Shown piece by piece: positions 1-12,151 of a DNA stretch of 64,000 bases (position 1 is its first letter; each line of letters starts with the position of its first letter). A program made the translations under genes and the position numbers. A model generated the notes under the pieces. The model saw only the letters and a program-made list of their open reading frames with translations, was not told the DNA's origin and did no database searches. This DNA is from Jaltomata sinuosa (Eukaryota; Streptophyta; Magnoliopsida; Solanales; Solanaceae): NCBI GenBank assembly GCA_003996215.1, contig QJPP01007580.1, positions 62,001-126,000 of the forward strand, read 5' to 3'.

Positions 1-33
1 GAGGGGTCTTCCGCTGCATGAGACCCACTTGAT

Positions 34-894
34 ATGCATGACACGGGGGTAAGTGTAGCGGCAGAGGGTACCATAGCCACCGCTCCAGCTTCAGCACCTT
101 TGACCTCTCAGCCACCATCATACATCCCTACCGCGCCTCCGCGCCTAGCTTCTTCAGGTAGGGTTACTATTGATGTCGAGTTTCTCCAGAAGCTCATTTC
201 TCGCCAGGCTGAGATGCAGAAACTGGTGAATGACTTGTTGGACCAGCTCCAACCATGGGTACAATCCACTGTAGCGGCCATATAAGAGAGGATGAAAGCT
301 GAGATCGACTGGGTTGCACGAGAAATGGCAGCACGGGTTGATGCTTTTGAGCGCCGAGTGAATACTTGGCTACAGTCTATACAGAGCCTGGACTTGGGTC
401 ATCTTCAGGATGAGCTAGCCCACCTTCGAGAGGATATTAGAATGGTGGACACTATTCAGACTCTAGCTATGCCATCCTTTTCTATTGAGGTTCCAGTGCC
501 CACGCGCCGTGTAGTTGATTTATTTGCTGAGGCAGTGCCGACACCTACTGGTGAGAGATCCAAGAGAGTGCATTCTGAGAGCACCCCTGGGGTTGCAGAG
601 TACACTAAGAGATTTAAGAGAGACATCGCTATGGCCACACGGATCTCCTTGTATGATATGCGTCTCTGTGAGGATACAGAGTGGCAGAGGCATAGGGATG
701 CATCATCTAGTTTAGCTCCCGGACATGGAGGAGCCGCACCCTCTGTTATTGGGAGTCCAGATTTTGTTGCTACTGAGAGGGAATCTACTTATGTCCCTCC
801 TATCATTGAGACATTGAGCATGATGGCCACCACTGACACTGCGATGGGTGCCACATCACCGGCCCTGCACACTTCATCGGACGCCGGCGCTTAG
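34..894 (+). pseudogene. Third (env-position) ORF of Athila-type element D, C-terminal part
   Basis: One reading frame runs from the ATG at 34 to the TAG at 892-894, broken only by a TAA at 283-285, giving stretches of 83 and 200 residues. The first is Ala/Pro-rich and then helical (around DVEFLQKLISRQAEMQKLV). The second starts with a charged, coiled-coil-like region (AREMAARVDAFERRV) and ends in a low-complexity Ser/Thr tail. There are no catalytic motifs. Proteins of this kind sit between pol and the 3' LTR in plant Athila elements; their function is unknown. An upstream in-frame stop at 19-21, with a sensible frame continuing in another phase, suggests the N-terminal part was frameshifted away. 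Family assignment rests on position and style, not on a search. Confidence 0.6.
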
Positions 895-2479
895 GCGCCA
901 TAGGTATGTTCCTGCCTCCCTATGATTCTACTTTTCTTGATTCATTAAGGACAATGCACATTAATTTTTGGTGGGGTGGGGAAGCAACTATCCGTATTTT
1001 GATGGGTCTTCTAGCGAAGTCTGAGTAGCCAAAAGACCCACGTCGTGCTGCGATCGTTGAATCAGGCGCTACATGGGAGGCAACCCATGAGGGTACTCAA
1101 AAGGTACCCGAGTCCTTAGTGTTTTCTTGCCTGTGTTCTTTCCCTAAGGATTTTTATTTCTGTTGAACCAGCATGTTTAGTATAGGTTGTTTGTAGTAGA
1201 AGAAGAAAAGGAACTTTGCGCAGTCTTTGATATGATTTTTGGAACTGGATTTTTGAATGGAGAACCCCTCCACATTTTGTGTGACATGGTAGTATATGTT
1301 CTTGATAGAGTAACCTTTATGGATCTGTGCATGACATTGTAATTTAATCGACTTGATGAATGGCTTAAGCTAGAGCATGAACCTGATAAATAGCATGTAA
1401 TTGTTTGACTCTGTGCAATGAGTGTGTGAGCTTATTTTGACGTGTTCTTGCGTTGTGTGCCAATCTAGAACTTTCCCGGTAAGTCTTGCTTAGAAAAGGA
1501 TCATAGGCCATTTTGAATTACTCCACTTTATCCAAATGACCGACCAAATGAAGTAAATATCCTTTGATCCCTGATTTTGAGCCTAAATTGACCCGTTTAG
1601 TTGTTTAGCCTAATCACCTTCCCCGTCTTTTTGCAAAACCAATAGTTTGGCCCTGGTCCCTCCTTGGACATCGTGTACCTCAACTCAGGAAAATCGCCTA
1701 AGTTGAGGGTGGCTACTGTAGAGGTGAGCGAGGAGTAGGGGTATGAAAAGAGAAGGTTAGAAATGAAAAAGAGTGTGGCGGGGATGATAAAGAAAAGAAA
1801 AACAAAGAAAAAGAAAAGAAAAGAAAGAAAGAAAAAGAAAATGTGAAAAAGAGTTGAATTTGAACCAAAAGTTGCACCTGTCACTTGTTGAAAAATGAAA
1901 AGGGAGAAAAAAGGAGGAAAAGAATAGAGTTGGTCGATAAGTGGAGAAAAAAATAGCGTAGCGTCAAGGAGGGCTTAGTCACTGATTTCCATATCTACCA
2001 TACCCATCCCCAAGCCTACGTTACAAGCCAAGAGAAGTCCTATGGTGATCCTAATCCAATTGTTCAAAAGCCGAGGCAGAGAAAATAAGGGCAAGCCTAT
2101 GGTATTGTGCAGCATTGCTTGAATATCTGTTGTGAGTGCGAGTGTCTTTGTTCAGTCCCCGAATTCTTGATTATATTATTGTGTGATTGGCACTTCTTTG
2201 TGGTTAGGGCACTAGAGCAACTTTGACTGCGGACTGTTAGGGTGAATCTCATGTTTGTATGCTAGGTCGTCTGTTGATAGTATAATGTCATCCATAGATC
2301 CTCTTGTGTTGTCTTGATAGACGGAACATATGCACTGGTTTTGCGTTGAAAAAGTAGGGGGATACTTGTTATGAACTAAAATGCTAAATCATGTGACTAC
2401 CATACTTCCTAAGTTTCTTTTGCTAAAGTGTCATTCTAGGATAGTTTTGTTTTGTCGCTTGAGGACAAGCAACCGTTTT
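895..2479 (+). other. 3' untranslated region of element D
   Basis: I see no coding sequence. The region holds a perfect stem-loop CATGGGAGGCAACCCATG at 1072-1089, also found in element C, and a purine-only stretch rich in AAAGA at about 1786-1850. It also has an internal copy of the primer-tract-like sequence TAAGTTGAGGGTG at 1699-1711. The nearby ORF on the opposite strand (1597-1884) is only the complement of the A/G-rich stretch. Confidence 0.6.
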
Positions 2480-2492
2480 AAGTTGAGGGTGT
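2480..2492 (+). other. Polypurine tract of element D
   Basis: AAGTTGAGGGTGT lies directly before the LTR start TGATGTGCC, the place where plus-strand DNA synthesis is primed. The upstream TTGAGGACAAGCAA-like sequence is common before the 3' LTR of Athila-type elements and recurs in E. Confidence 0.7.
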
Positions 2493-2654
2493 TGATGTGC
2501 CATGAGTTTGTGGCACTTTCGACGCTTAAAACTTGGAATTGGAGTATGTTCTTTAGCGATTTTTAGTAGATTTGATGTGTTTTGGAGTCTTGGGCAGGAA
2601 AACAGGGTTCAGAGACTAAGTGCAGAAAAGGACAATAATTCAGGATTGAAACTG

Positions 2655-3085
2655 ACTTCTATGACTCATTACCACGAGTCGTCAATCATTTCAAGAGTTA
2701 TGGAAGTCAATCGTGAAAAGAATGCTGTAGATGGAGCTTGAACTGACTTCTACGACTCATTACCACAAGTCGTCGACCCTTCCACGAGTTGTGGAAGTCA
2801 GTCGTGGAAAGGTTACTGCAGATGCAACTGGGGCGTGAGTTAAGCAAAAGGTTTCCACGAGTCGTAGACGTGTTCACGAGTCGTGGGCCTTACTCGTGGA
2901 ACCTGATTAGAGAAGGATACAAAGCCTAAGTTCTACGACTCAGCCCCATGAGTCGTGATTCAAGTCACGAGTCATAGACTGCCTTCGTGGAAAAGACCTG
3001 CAGAAGAGCAAAATTGTATGAGTTTCACGAGCACATGTGACGAACCGTAGAAGCTTCCACGAATCGTGGAAGCTGCCGATTCCAG
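2655..3085 (+). repeat. Palindrome array in U3 of D LTR
   Basis: About a dozen imperfect copies of a short palindrome of the type TTCCACGAGTCGTGGAAG are spaced irregularly by 20-60 bp (for example near 2675, 2785, 2865, 2945 and 3055). The copies differ from one another but keep the CACGA/TCGTG arms. The array ends about 40 bp before the TATA box. Confidence 0.75.
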
Positions 3086-3121
3086 TTTTCCTAGTTTTAT
3101 TAGGACAGGATTTCCATTGTC

Positions 3122-3129
3122 TATAAATA
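3122..3129 (+). promoter_or_regulatory. Putative TATA box of D LTR
   Basis: TATAAATA stands about 630 bp into the LTR. The same octamer occurs at the equivalent place in the LTRs of C (30124-30131, minus strand) and E (48876-48883 and 54396-54403, minus strand). Confidence 0.6.
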
Positions 3130-4063
3130 CTTTCCCTAGGTTTTCTTTTACGTTTTATGCATGATATTTTGTAGGAAACAGATTCGTAACCTTGTGATAT
3201 TGGTTTATTATTGGTTTTGAGAGTTTAATTCATTCATAGTTCATTGTTCTTACTTCCATCTTCATCCATAGAAGATTCTAGATTTCTTTAACTCTTATTG
3301 TAAGTACATGATCATGATCACACAAATAATTCTTGATTGTTTACTTATAAGCATGAGTAACTAAGTCCACAACTAGGGTTGTGGGAACCATGAAGGATTA
3401 ACGAAGTAGGAAAAGTACTTAGGTAATCTAGGAAGGTGTTTATGCATGTATTGTTCTTTCCTTTGATTTGATTGCTTTTTAATGGTGTACAACATTATGA
3501 CTCGCCTTATCCTTACTTGCTGGACCAAGGAGGTTACGGATGGGAAAAGGGTTGTAAACAATGAGATTCGAGGCTATCAACCCTCGTCTAATGGCTTGAC
3601 ATTGTCCGGGAATAGGAAATCTGGGATCAAGGGTAAGGGTTAGTAACGCGACACCCGCGGCCGGACCAAGGCGTGTGGTGAAATTCACCTAGTTGCCGGA
3701 CAAATGAAATAAGTGAACCTAACTTACCGATTCTGCATGCTAAGCATTAAAGTAGTTAACCAAGTACAAAAGCCTTACTAAGTTATGATCTCATGAGGAA
3801 CACGACCCTAGTCACTTCTCTTATTGACAGCAACTGTTGAAATTGATCTCTGTTACTTGTTACTAATTCACATTAAGATCTTTACTTGTTACTTTAAACC
3901 CCCTCCCCTTTGCGGGAAATAATTGACTAAAAGCTTGAAGTAAAGATTAATCGACCATAGTCCTTCCATATTCCCTGTGGGATCGACCCCAACCTTTAGT
4001 TGGGTTCTATATTTGAACAGCGACCGCTTGCGCTTCTTTTAGAGGTGTAATTTGGTCGCATCA

Positions 4064-4400
4064 TACCCCACAGAGACAACACTAGGACTGATAAACCCTT
4101 TACTCAACAAATCCTGGAGCTGAACCTTAAGCTCTCTCAACTCGGCTGGTGTCATATGATATAGCAGAACAAAAATAGGCTGAATAATCGGCTTATCATC
4201 AATCCCAAAATTAATATCATGATTAGGAGGAAGACTCGGTAGATCAGAAGTAAACACATCTAAATACTTGCAAACCACAAGAACTAAGTTAAGAGAAGGT
4301 GTGGTGGAACTAATATCACGTACGTAAGCAAGATAGGTAAAGCACCCCTTCCTAACCAACCGTTGGGCACTCTAGAAGGATATAACTTCCCTCAGCATGT
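4064..4400 (-). pseudogene. Reverse transcriptase N-terminus of element A
   Basis: The minus-strand frame gives the segment that precedes the RT catalytic core in Ty3/gypsy polyproteins: a DVFTSDLPSLPP stretch, then INFGIDDKP, a Y-x-M-x-PAEL-x-ELK helix and LLSKGFISPSV. The family normally continues with the RT palm and its Y/F-x-DD box. Here the frame is cut at 4064 by the D LTR, so no catalytic residue is present. The last ORF codons beyond 4064 belong to the D LTR and are not part of the gene. Confidence 0.8.
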
Positions 4401-4489
4401 GTCTATCGGCACCCTTCCATACTATAGGAGGCATACTAGGCATCCATACTGTAATGGTCTTGGCAAAGCAATCCAAGACCACATGGTAG

Positions 4490-4815
4490 GGTGATAATCA
4501 ATCCATGCCTAAAATAACATCAAAATCAACCATATCAAGCAAAACCAGCTCTATCCACGTGTCATACCCTACAATTATCACCATAAAAGGTCGGTATACA
4601 TGATCCACTACTAAAGAATCTCCTATTATTATAGCTACACACAAAGGCACATGAAATAACTCATAAGCAGACTCTGGACAAGTGGCATAATGAGCAAACA
4701 CATAGGAGAATGTAGACCCTGGATCAAACAAAGCAGAAGCTGACTGATGACAAATGGAGATCGTACCTGTGATGATAGCATTTGAAGCCTTAGCCTCTAC
4801 CAAGCCTAGAACTTA
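4490..4815 (-). pseudogene. Retropepsin-type protease of element A
   Basis: The minus-strand frame 4803-4498 contains the aspartic protease active site as DPGSTFSYV, a hydrophobic core (VDHVYRPFMVIIVGYDTWIE) and the closing motif DFDVILGMD typical of Ty3/gypsy proteases, where it precedes RT. The catalytic Asp-x-Gly-Ser/Thr is kept as D-P-G-S. The flanking frame towards RT is broken by stops near 4370-4490. Confidence 0.8.
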
Positions 4816-4929
4816 ATACATATATCTCTGGCCATCACGACAAACTGATATACCATACTAAGGACCACTTCGAGTACCCTGGCGACCTTCCCTTACTATC
4901 CTATACACTGCCTTTGGCTGGTGGTACTA

Positions 4930-6290
4930 GAGCCCTAGGGGCCTGAACCAACTTATCCTGCTGGCTGCCATGTTTGACCTAAGTAAAATCTCTGGAAAAG
5001 TGTCCCAAATCATTACACTTGTAGCAACCTCTGCCTGCTAAAGTCTAAATATCAGAACCCGCTAAACCTAACTGGCCGCCATGGCCTGAATAGTCAAAAT
5101 ATGCACCATGAGGAGATTGAACCATGCCATGACTACTCTGACCTTCAACAATCTGTAATGCCGCTTGAATAGGCCAGCTCGGCTAGAAATGCGGCTGATG
5201 CTGACCCCTGCTAAAGTAGCCTCTACCTCATATCTGTGAGCTACTATAACTGCCTCGATGGCGGGGCCTCTTATCATTGTCCCCTTGGGCCTCGAAAAGT
5301 ATGCCCTCAATAGTGCGAGCGTGATCCACCACCTTCAAGAAGGACTGGCCTGAAGCTACCGTACCCTCTATAAACAATTAGAGTTGTAAAGTAAAACCTT
5401 TTATAAAATGATGCACCCTATCATGCTCGGTGGGCAGAATCATGGTGGCATGCCTAGCCAACTCATATAAATGAACCCCATACTCTGAGAAAAACATGGA
5501 TCCCAACTCCAACCTAGTAAACTCATCCATCAGCTGCTCTTTCAAGTTGTATGGCACATACTTCTTTAAGAAAGCTGCAGTCAACTGTGCCCAAGTAAGC
5601 AGAGGTGACCCGACTTGTCTGCAATCTATATAGGACCTCCACCATTATTTTGCTAGACTATCCCGCTAAAATATAATGTAATCTGCTTTGTGCGGCTTAA
5701 CCAACCCAAGGTTATGCATCCTCTCTTGGAAACTAGTCAGAAACTCGTGCTGGTCCTCTCTAGGAGCACCAAAAAACCCCGGGGGACCCAACCTTAGAAA
5801 CCTACCAAGCATCTTCTGATCCTCAGAAGACATGACCGGCCCAGCTAGAATAGGCAGAATGATGGTAGGAACTTGAAATACCCCTAAACAGGGAGCTGCA
5901 GTAGCAGGCTGCACTCCTGAACCCTATGCCACTACCTAGGCTGAAGTTTGAGCCTTGTTCATGATCTGAGAACCAATTGGAGTACCGGGCAAAGCTGTTG
6001 GCTATGACATACACTCAAGAAACCCAAGCAGGCAAACCAATGTATCATGTAGTACTGATGTAGCCATGAAACTTGTCGGATGCTGGGCTAGCCCTACACC
6101 CTCCAGCTCATAATGTACCTCCTCAACACCAGTATCTGGCTCTAGAGATGGTAATCTAGTCTAAGCTCGAGATGGCATCACAACCCGTCTCCTACCTTGA
6201 CCTCTTGGTCGACCTCTACCCCATCCCTTAGCTGGGGCTCTAACTGTAGGTACAAGGGGCCTTGTTCTCACCTGCCACTAATCTCGTTCG
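4930..6290 (-). pseudogene. Gag of element A
   Basis: Three broken stretches make up a capsid/nucleocapsid gene on the minus strand. At 5914-5666 is the N-terminal capsid part (F-L-x-LGPPGFFGAPREDQHEFL). At 5584-5378 is the helix-rich capsid core (FLKKYVPYNLKEQLMDEF, ELARHAT, RVHHFIKGF). Around 4981-5050 is a zinc knuckle C-YKC-N-DLGHFSRD in which the last Cys is replaced by Phe. Frames change between the parts and stops are frequent (for example near 5300 and 5600), so no full gag can be made. The first roughly 300 bp after the primer site are also degenerate. The order gag, protease, RT fits a Ty3/gypsy element. Confidence 0.8.
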
Positions 6291-6484
6291 AACCATCTGA
6301 GAAAGAGTGAAACAAAAGATATTTAGAATTTGATAAGGTCATGAACACACGATAAGGAATCAAATAGGATGGAGTCTTTCCTAGGAATCCCTTGTAGCCC
6401 TTCGTAGATAGGATACGAACGTCATCTTACCAATCCATGAGACTCTACTAGACATTTTGCTCTTGTATTGGCGAGACCAGTGAA

Positions 6485-6502
6485 CCTAGATCTATGATAC
6501 CA
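6485..6502 (-). other. Primer binding site of element A
   Basis: On the minus strand the sequence TGGTATCATAGATCTAGG follows the LTR end by three bases. It is a mutated form of TGGTATCAGAGC, which is complementary to the 3' end of initiator tRNA-Met. The following leader (to about 6410) is shared with B and L. Confidence 0.65.
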
Positions 6503-7212
6503 CTCTATCACGACCTAAAATTGGGCGAAGATGGCTCCTACACAACCCCCTGTAGGCAAGCCAATGCAAGAATGTGGAAGTTCTATAAAATATTTAAATA
6601 AGGAAGCGGAAGATAGAAAAACATAAAGAAATAGGGGGAAAAGGTATAGGTATACAGCAATAGTACAAAATATACAAAAATGGTCCTAAAGTGACCGAGA
6701 ACACAAATATGTACAAGTCCAATCCCATACCTGGTGTCACCGGTACAAGAGCATGTAGAGTACGAAATAACGCTACAATAAGTGTTGTCTATCCAAAAAT
6801 ACAAAAAATATAGACAAAAGTGTAGATGGAAAGTAGTAGAGGATCTCCAAATGCCGCGAGCACACCGCGATCTGAACAATAGTTGGCCATGAACGGCTGA
6901 AGGGTCAAAGAGGGTGGCTTGTACTAGGTGCTGCATAAAATTAGATGCACAGTGTAGCCTGAGTACCAAAACAATGGATACCCAGTAGGCATCATAGGCC
7001 AACCGAGATCAAAAAGATAATATATATTATAAGACACAAGAAAGTAAACTAGCTACAAGGATCCATCTAAATCTAGTTATCAACAGGAAACAAAACTATC
7101 TAAACTGATGGTGAAGATAGTAATGATAATAAGGCAAGGTACTCCAAGTACACTTAAGCAAATGCAATGCATTGAGATAGGATATGATGCAGAATATGGC
7201 CAATGCAACATC

Positions 7213-7370
7213 AGTCCAGAATCCTACATCGCACGTGCGATAAGTAAACATGAGTCTGGAATCTTATATCAGACATGCATAAGTACATATGAGTCTAGAA
7301 TCTTACATCGGACAAGTAGTAAGTAAACATTGGTTCGAAATCTTACACCAGACATACGGTAAGTAAAATG
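7213..7370 (-). repeat. About 40-bp tandem repeat in A LTR, four units
   Basis: Four diverged units begin at about 7213, 7253, 7292 and 7333. Each has the plan AGTCTRGAATCTTACATC, then a GACA-type block, then TAAGTAAACAT. The repeat is in the R/U5 part of the LTR. Confidence 0.7.
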
Positions 7371-8490
7371 TCCTCCATGAAGCTCAAAATAGTAAAAGGG
7401 GAGGCGTTTAGTTTTTAAAAATCCAAAGTTAGTAGTAAGGTGATGCAAGTCCTTCTTAAAACTTTGAAATACGTAATTATAATGAAAAACATCCTCTTTA
7501 ACTCAAAAACCAACCATTCTTTCTTAGAAAAAATCATTTATATGCCAAGTCCATGAATGCAAAAATTAAAGTAAGAAGTATAGTACTCAAGCAAGGACAG
7601 AAACACAATACCAAAGGTAGGGACAAAGCGCCCCCAAACAAGGTACTCACTTGGAGCTCTATCCAGTCCAAAACAATGGCCTCACACCCATAGTTACACA
7701 ATTTAATTGTAAATAACGATGGAAAAATAGAACTATAATACAAAAATAAAACAAGGCACCTACTCTACCTCTAAAACCTCCTAAAGTTACTCTAAGCATT
7801 CTAGGCTAGCCACAACAATACTACAAGCCCCTAAGCTAAGGATAAACATGGAAGTATTATTTGACAATCCCAAAAATGGCCAAAATAAGCAAAAAATATG
7901 ATTTAAGCCTAATTCTAACCTAAAACCTAGCTTAACATTCATGAAACTCATAACATATAGAATTTAACAAAGCCAGGTCTAAGATAAATAAACTGTAACC
8001 TATTTGAGGGCCGAACCGCAAACACGAACCGTCACTCATGTGCCTTCCCCTTTTGAATAGCCTCGAAATGGTGCCACACTATCAAGAACATAAACTAGGT
8101 GTCAAAATAAGAAGAATGACACCTATATTACTATACAGAATTTTGGGTCAAAAATCGGGTCTGAAAATTACCCTCGAGGCCCGCATAAAAAAACAGAAAA
8201 CAAATTTCACAATTATGTATGCAACAGGTTTATAAAACCATGCTTTGAGCACAAATTGAACTCGTTTTAGGGCCCAAAACAACCCCGAAGTCCACTTTGA
8301 TCAAGAGATTAAACAAGAAATTTTACAAAATTTAAACGGAAGATAACACAATTTAAATGACAAAAAAGAAGAAGGGAATTAAGGGGGACTTATCATAATG
8401 ATGAGGGATGTAAATGGAAGCTTGGACCAACTCTTGAAGCTCAAAGTTAATGGAAATTTCAGAATAAAGGAGATGAAAATGAATTTTAAA

Positions 8491-8660
8491 ATATATATAG
8501 CTGCCAGGCCAGGCCTTCGTGTGCGCGGGAAGGCCACCGCCCACACGACCTTGGTTAGGCAGCCTAGCACTCGCGTACATATAGGGCAAGCAGAGGCAGG
8601 GCTTGGCGCTTGTTCTGTACGCACGCGAGCATGCGTAGGAAGCTAGAGCCACACATATTT
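8491..8660 (-). promoter_or_regulatory. TATA-like box and GC-rich palindromic block of A LTR
   Basis: Read on the minus strand, a block of about 155 bp (8660-8504) much richer in G and C than its surroundings is followed directly by TATATATAT (8499-8491). The block contains short inverted repeats such as TACGCA-(8)-TGCGTA and GGCCTTC-(10)-GAAGGCC. The layout matches the palindrome cassette plus TATA box seen in D and E. Confidence 0.5.
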
Positions 8661-8917
8661 GAAAGGCAAAGGCAGCGATGCTTGGTGCCTCTTGTTCACA
8701 CATGCAGCCTACCCTTCGCATAGACGAAGGGTTGCACACTGTTGCAATAGCAATCAACAAAATTTTGCAACTTAAAAACTCACCAGATGGACATTCGGGA
8801 TTCATCTGGGGTCCCACAGACGCAAACAAACTATGCTACCCTACCAAAAATGGCATTTCAGACTCAATAGATTTGATAAAATCCCCAATGGAGATCGTGT
8901 TAACAAAAAGTGGGGCC

Positions 8918-8922
8918 CATAC
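8918..8922. repeat. Target site duplication of element L, left copy
   Basis: CATAC here matches CATAC at 17517-17521, directly outside the two ends of element L. Five bases is the usual duplication length for LTR retrotransposons. Confidence 0.9.
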
Positions 8923-9456
8923 TGTCACGACCAAACCCACCAGGCTGTGTGGGCGCCTACTCTAATCACCTAGATAGACGAACCCTTACCACCCGTCCAA
9001 CAGGTAACATGCAGAATTAAAGTAAACCTTTAAATTAAGACACCTTTATACATAACTGAAATCCTTTCCTTTTCAAATCCTGTTCAGAAATAGGCTACAT
9101 AAAAAATTGTGGAAAAACCTTTACAATATTTAAACCCCTCCCTAGGACCTAGTCTAAACAGGTACAAGAGCTTCTACAAGATGACTAAAAGAGATAAAAG
9201 ACCCAACTTCCGCCATGGAACCGAAGACAGAAGTTGCTGGAGACCCTCATCGCCGTGAACCTATGAAACATCACCAACTTGCAACCAGACTATACCAAAA
9301 AGGTATAGCAAGAGTAGAGTCAGTACAAACACACGTACTGATAGGCATCATCGGTCGACCTGAATCCATTCCTACCATCATATAAGAAAAACAGGGAAAG
9401 ACATGATATTAACATTATAGCACCCTCCTTAACCTTTAACCTTGACCCTGACATCT

Positions 9457-9556
9457 AAGACTTCCCAAGTCACCTTGTCACGTAGACTTTCCATGTCACC
9501 TTGTCACGTAGACTTCCTAAGTCACCTTGACACATAGACTTACCAAGTCACATTTA
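9457..9556 (-). repeat. 27-bp tandem repeat in L 3' LTR
   Basis: Three full units and one partial unit of the type GACTTCCCAAGTCACCTTG followed by ACACGTA are present. The other LTR has two units plus a partial one (14873-14941). Confidence 0.75.
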
Positions 9557-10257
9557 ACCTTTACCCCAGTCAACTACCGTTACTAAATATTCAGACTTGA
9601 CCCGGCTAGCTGCCCACCCAAACCGCTATTATACCCAAGTATTACCTACAATTTTTCAGACTTTCCCGGACTACTAGGACAACTTTACCACCTGGTTATA
9701 TTAACCAATAACCACGTCCAGACTCTTCCTCTTCCTCTATATTTACCAACCACATGCAACTCACCTAGCAACTATTGACACATTCAATGACAACAACAGA
9801 GTTATATCTAAATCCCTTTCTCATCCAAAAACCAAGGCCCTACAAGGATACTCTAGCCACACCTAAGTGTTAAACAGGTTACTCGGTCTACCCCAAGACC
9901 CATCATTATGCTTATTAAGACAATTAATCCTTGACCGTCATTAGTACACTTAATGATAATAAAACATGAACTCCTAACCTCTTTTACATAGTCTGGACCC
10001 ACCCGGATCCCCCCCTAACACATCTAGATGTTAACATGACAACCCGGTCTACACCAAGACCAACTCATAACATGATATAACAGAATTCCCAGTCACTCAA
10101 GGACCACCATTGGACATCACGATTCAATAAAAATAGCCCGGTCCACTCACGAAACCAATACAACGTATCACATAAGTAAAAAACTCGGTCCACTAATAGA
10201 ACTAATATCAACCAATACAATACAATAGTCAATGAAACAATGCAAGATGCAATAAAG

Positions 10258-10415
10258 TAAACCCGTACTAGGCGTGGTACCCGTGCCAACTGAATGTTAT
10301 ACCTGTACCAGGCGTGGTACCCGTGCCAACTATGAGTTACACCCGTACCAGGCGTGGTACCCATGCCAACCATATGTTATACCCGTACCAGAAGTGGTAC
10401 CCGAGCCAACCAAAT
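10258..10415 (-). repeat. About 41-bp tandem repeat with GTACCA/TGGTAC palindromes, L 3' LTR
   Basis: Four units each carry GTACCAGGCGTGGTACCC (arms GTACCA and TGGTAC) followed by GTGCCAAC and a variable tail. The same four units occur in the other LTR at 15586-15740. Apparent ORFs here are translations of the repeat. Confidence 0.85.
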
Positions 10416-11644
10416 GTCAACTAACCACATTCAATATATGAACATACACAATTTGTAAAACCAACAAGTAAAACCGTTCAATCACAGATTACTAAGCAAT
10501 GTAATGCACGCAATTACTTAGACAATGATTACAATGAATATACACATTCGTAGAAATACAAAAGCCATCACCTACTCCATTTCCAGGTAATCGGTGAACC
10601 GTTAAATCTCGTCTGAAGACTATTCCCCGGTTCACCCTTTTTATTATAACATGTTACTAGCGATTTCCCTTTTTAGATAAACACACAAGCATGAGACACA
10701 CTTCTCTTTTCTAACCTTAGCCAGACCGCCGCTAAGCCTCAAGCAATAAACATTCCTGAAACCCCACCTAGGAGCTTCCTATTCCCGTTTCCCATACTCT
10801 CAAGCACTCCCCCAGTTCCCCGAACCTTCCCAACACGCTAGTCCCTCAACCCATCATTTTATGTCAACAATATAATGAAGCTGACCATATAATACTATTC
10901 ACAAACCCACCATTTAATCCGTACATCCTAGAAACAACATAAAACTTTCCCGAATCTGCCAGACTCTGTGCCCGGAGGCCTAAAACATGGATTCTCCATT
11001 TCTACTATACAAAGTACGGAAAGTAAACAGGTCTAACTACTCATAAAATCTAGCCTACCTGGGCCCCAAGCAGTTGCAACTGTGCATTTATGGCTCCATA
11101 GAGGCATTCTTGGAAGTCCTGCAGGCCTTGATCCGTGGTTTCACATCCATTTTACCGGAATTCCTTTCTCGTTCTTGGTCAAAAAATAACACACACTACA
11201 TACAATTAACACACAAGGCCTGCACATTACCTGGACTATACCAAATCCCCAAACCCCAGGCCACCCATGATCATCCCACCCTTTTTCCCGGGCTTTCCAT
11301 CGTTAAATCTCCTAGTTCTATCATTTTTATGTATAAAACGTAGAATTTAACAACCTATGATCATAATAACATACTATTAACAATACCCAAGAACATACAT
11401 GCTTGGAATCCCCTTCTTTCCCCAAATTCCACCATCCCTAGGTCATTCCAACCCTTCCCCAATTTCCGTCCTAGAAATTCTACCGCATAGAAAATGTATT
11501 ACATAGTTTGGGGAACGAAAGCCTTACCTTAGGGAAGATTTTTACGGAAGAATGAGGAAAAACGCCTGAAATAGCCTAGCCCTTCCCCTGAAATGAACTT
11601 GTGAAAAATTAATGTTTTGGGGAATGTTTATGCATTAAAACCCC

Positions 11645-11790
11645 ATCGGCCCGCTATAGCTTTCCCCTCTCCGCTATAGCGGTCCCCGCTCCGCTATAGC
11701 GATCGACTATCGATATAATGGTCTTAAGTAGGTTGACCGGCGCTATAGCGGTAATTTCCACTGCTATAGTGGTGGCTGCTATCATGCGTG
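11645..11790 (-). repeat. CCGCTATAGCGG palindrome array, L 3' LTR
   Basis: At least six copies or near copies of CCGCTATAGCGG, several as partial arms (CGCTATAGCGG, CTGCTATAGTGG), are spaced 15-30 bp apart. The matching array in the 5' LTR is at 17004-17140, and a weaker copy is inside the element near 13120-13195. Confidence 0.8.
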
Positions 11791-12151
11791 GTCGCGCTCA
11801 TCACAGATAGAATGTCCAAAAATCTTCCAGTATTGGCCATTCCAGAACACACTTGCTTCTCCTGATGACCTGAAGCAACCCTTTCACGTCAAATGCAATT
11901 TCGAGTGTTCTACTTACCCAAATTCGATTTTGAAAAGTCCACAGTCCTCCTCTATGTCTTGGCTACATGGAAAACTATATTAACCCAATACACCTAGTCC
12001 AATCCATACCTAGATTTCCCTAGACTCCACCTCACTCCAAAACTGGCCGAGGCTAGCCTAACCGAGAATTTCAAACTCCCAAACCCTGAGTTTTCTAACT
12101 CTAACACTTGGCACTATTGGACTACCCATAACGATGGACCTAGTGGTTACA

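Larger units (their letters stand above)
1..4063 (+). mobile_element. Element D: 3' part of an Athila-type Ty3/gypsy retrotransposon
   Basis: This is the downstream end of a plus-strand element whose gag-pol and 5' LTR lie to the left of the window. In order it holds a third ORF (34-894), a long untranslated region, a purine-rich primer tract (2480-2492) and one LTR (2493-4063). The third ORF after pol, the tract AAGTTGAGGGTGT before the LTR, and the LTR ends TGATG/CATCA are what Athila-type elements show. Its right edge cuts into the reverse transcriptase of element A, so D inserted into A. The target duplication cannot be checked because the other end is outside the window. Confidence 0.8.
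2493..4063 (+). repeat. 3' LTR of element D
   Basis: The LTR begins TGATGTGCC and ends TTTGGTCGCATCA, so the termini form the inverted repeat TGATG/CATCA. It is 1571 bp long. U3 carries a palindrome array (2655-3085) followed by a TATA box (3122-3129). The U5 part (GATCGACCCCAACC, about 3984-3997) is recognisably related, in reverse, to the LTRs of C and E. Immediately after the end the sequence is reverse transcriptase of element A. Confidence 0.85.
6506..8922 (-). repeat. 5' LTR of element A, main part
   Basis: On the minus strand this part ends ...TTTTAGGTCGTGATA beside the primer site, probably a decayed TGACA. It continues at 17522-17861 beyond element L, so the full LTR is about 2.76 kb. 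It contains a four-unit tandem repeat (7213-7370), a TATA-like run (8491-8499) and a GC-rich palindromic block (8504-8660). Short ORFs in it have no coding features. Confidence 0.7.
8923..12151 (-). repeat. 3' LTR of element L
   Basis: On the plus strand it starts TGTCACGACC and ends GTGGTTACA, and it aligns along its length with 14338-17516. It is about 50 bp longer than the other copy. It carries an extra 27-bp repeat unit, about 50 bp near 9630-9680 and about 20 bp near 9715 that the other copy lacks. Confidence 0.88.

Noticed and set aside
8353..8829. 158-codon minus-strand ORF, Cys/Ala-rich
   Set aside because: It crosses the GC-rich palindromic block and TATA-like run of the A LTR, and overlapping frames on both strands are open. 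This is a composition effect.
10258..10415. Regularly spaced repeats that might suggest a CRISPR array
   Set aside because: The units are tandem with no unique spacers of even length, and the context is a plant LTR repeated at 15586-15740.
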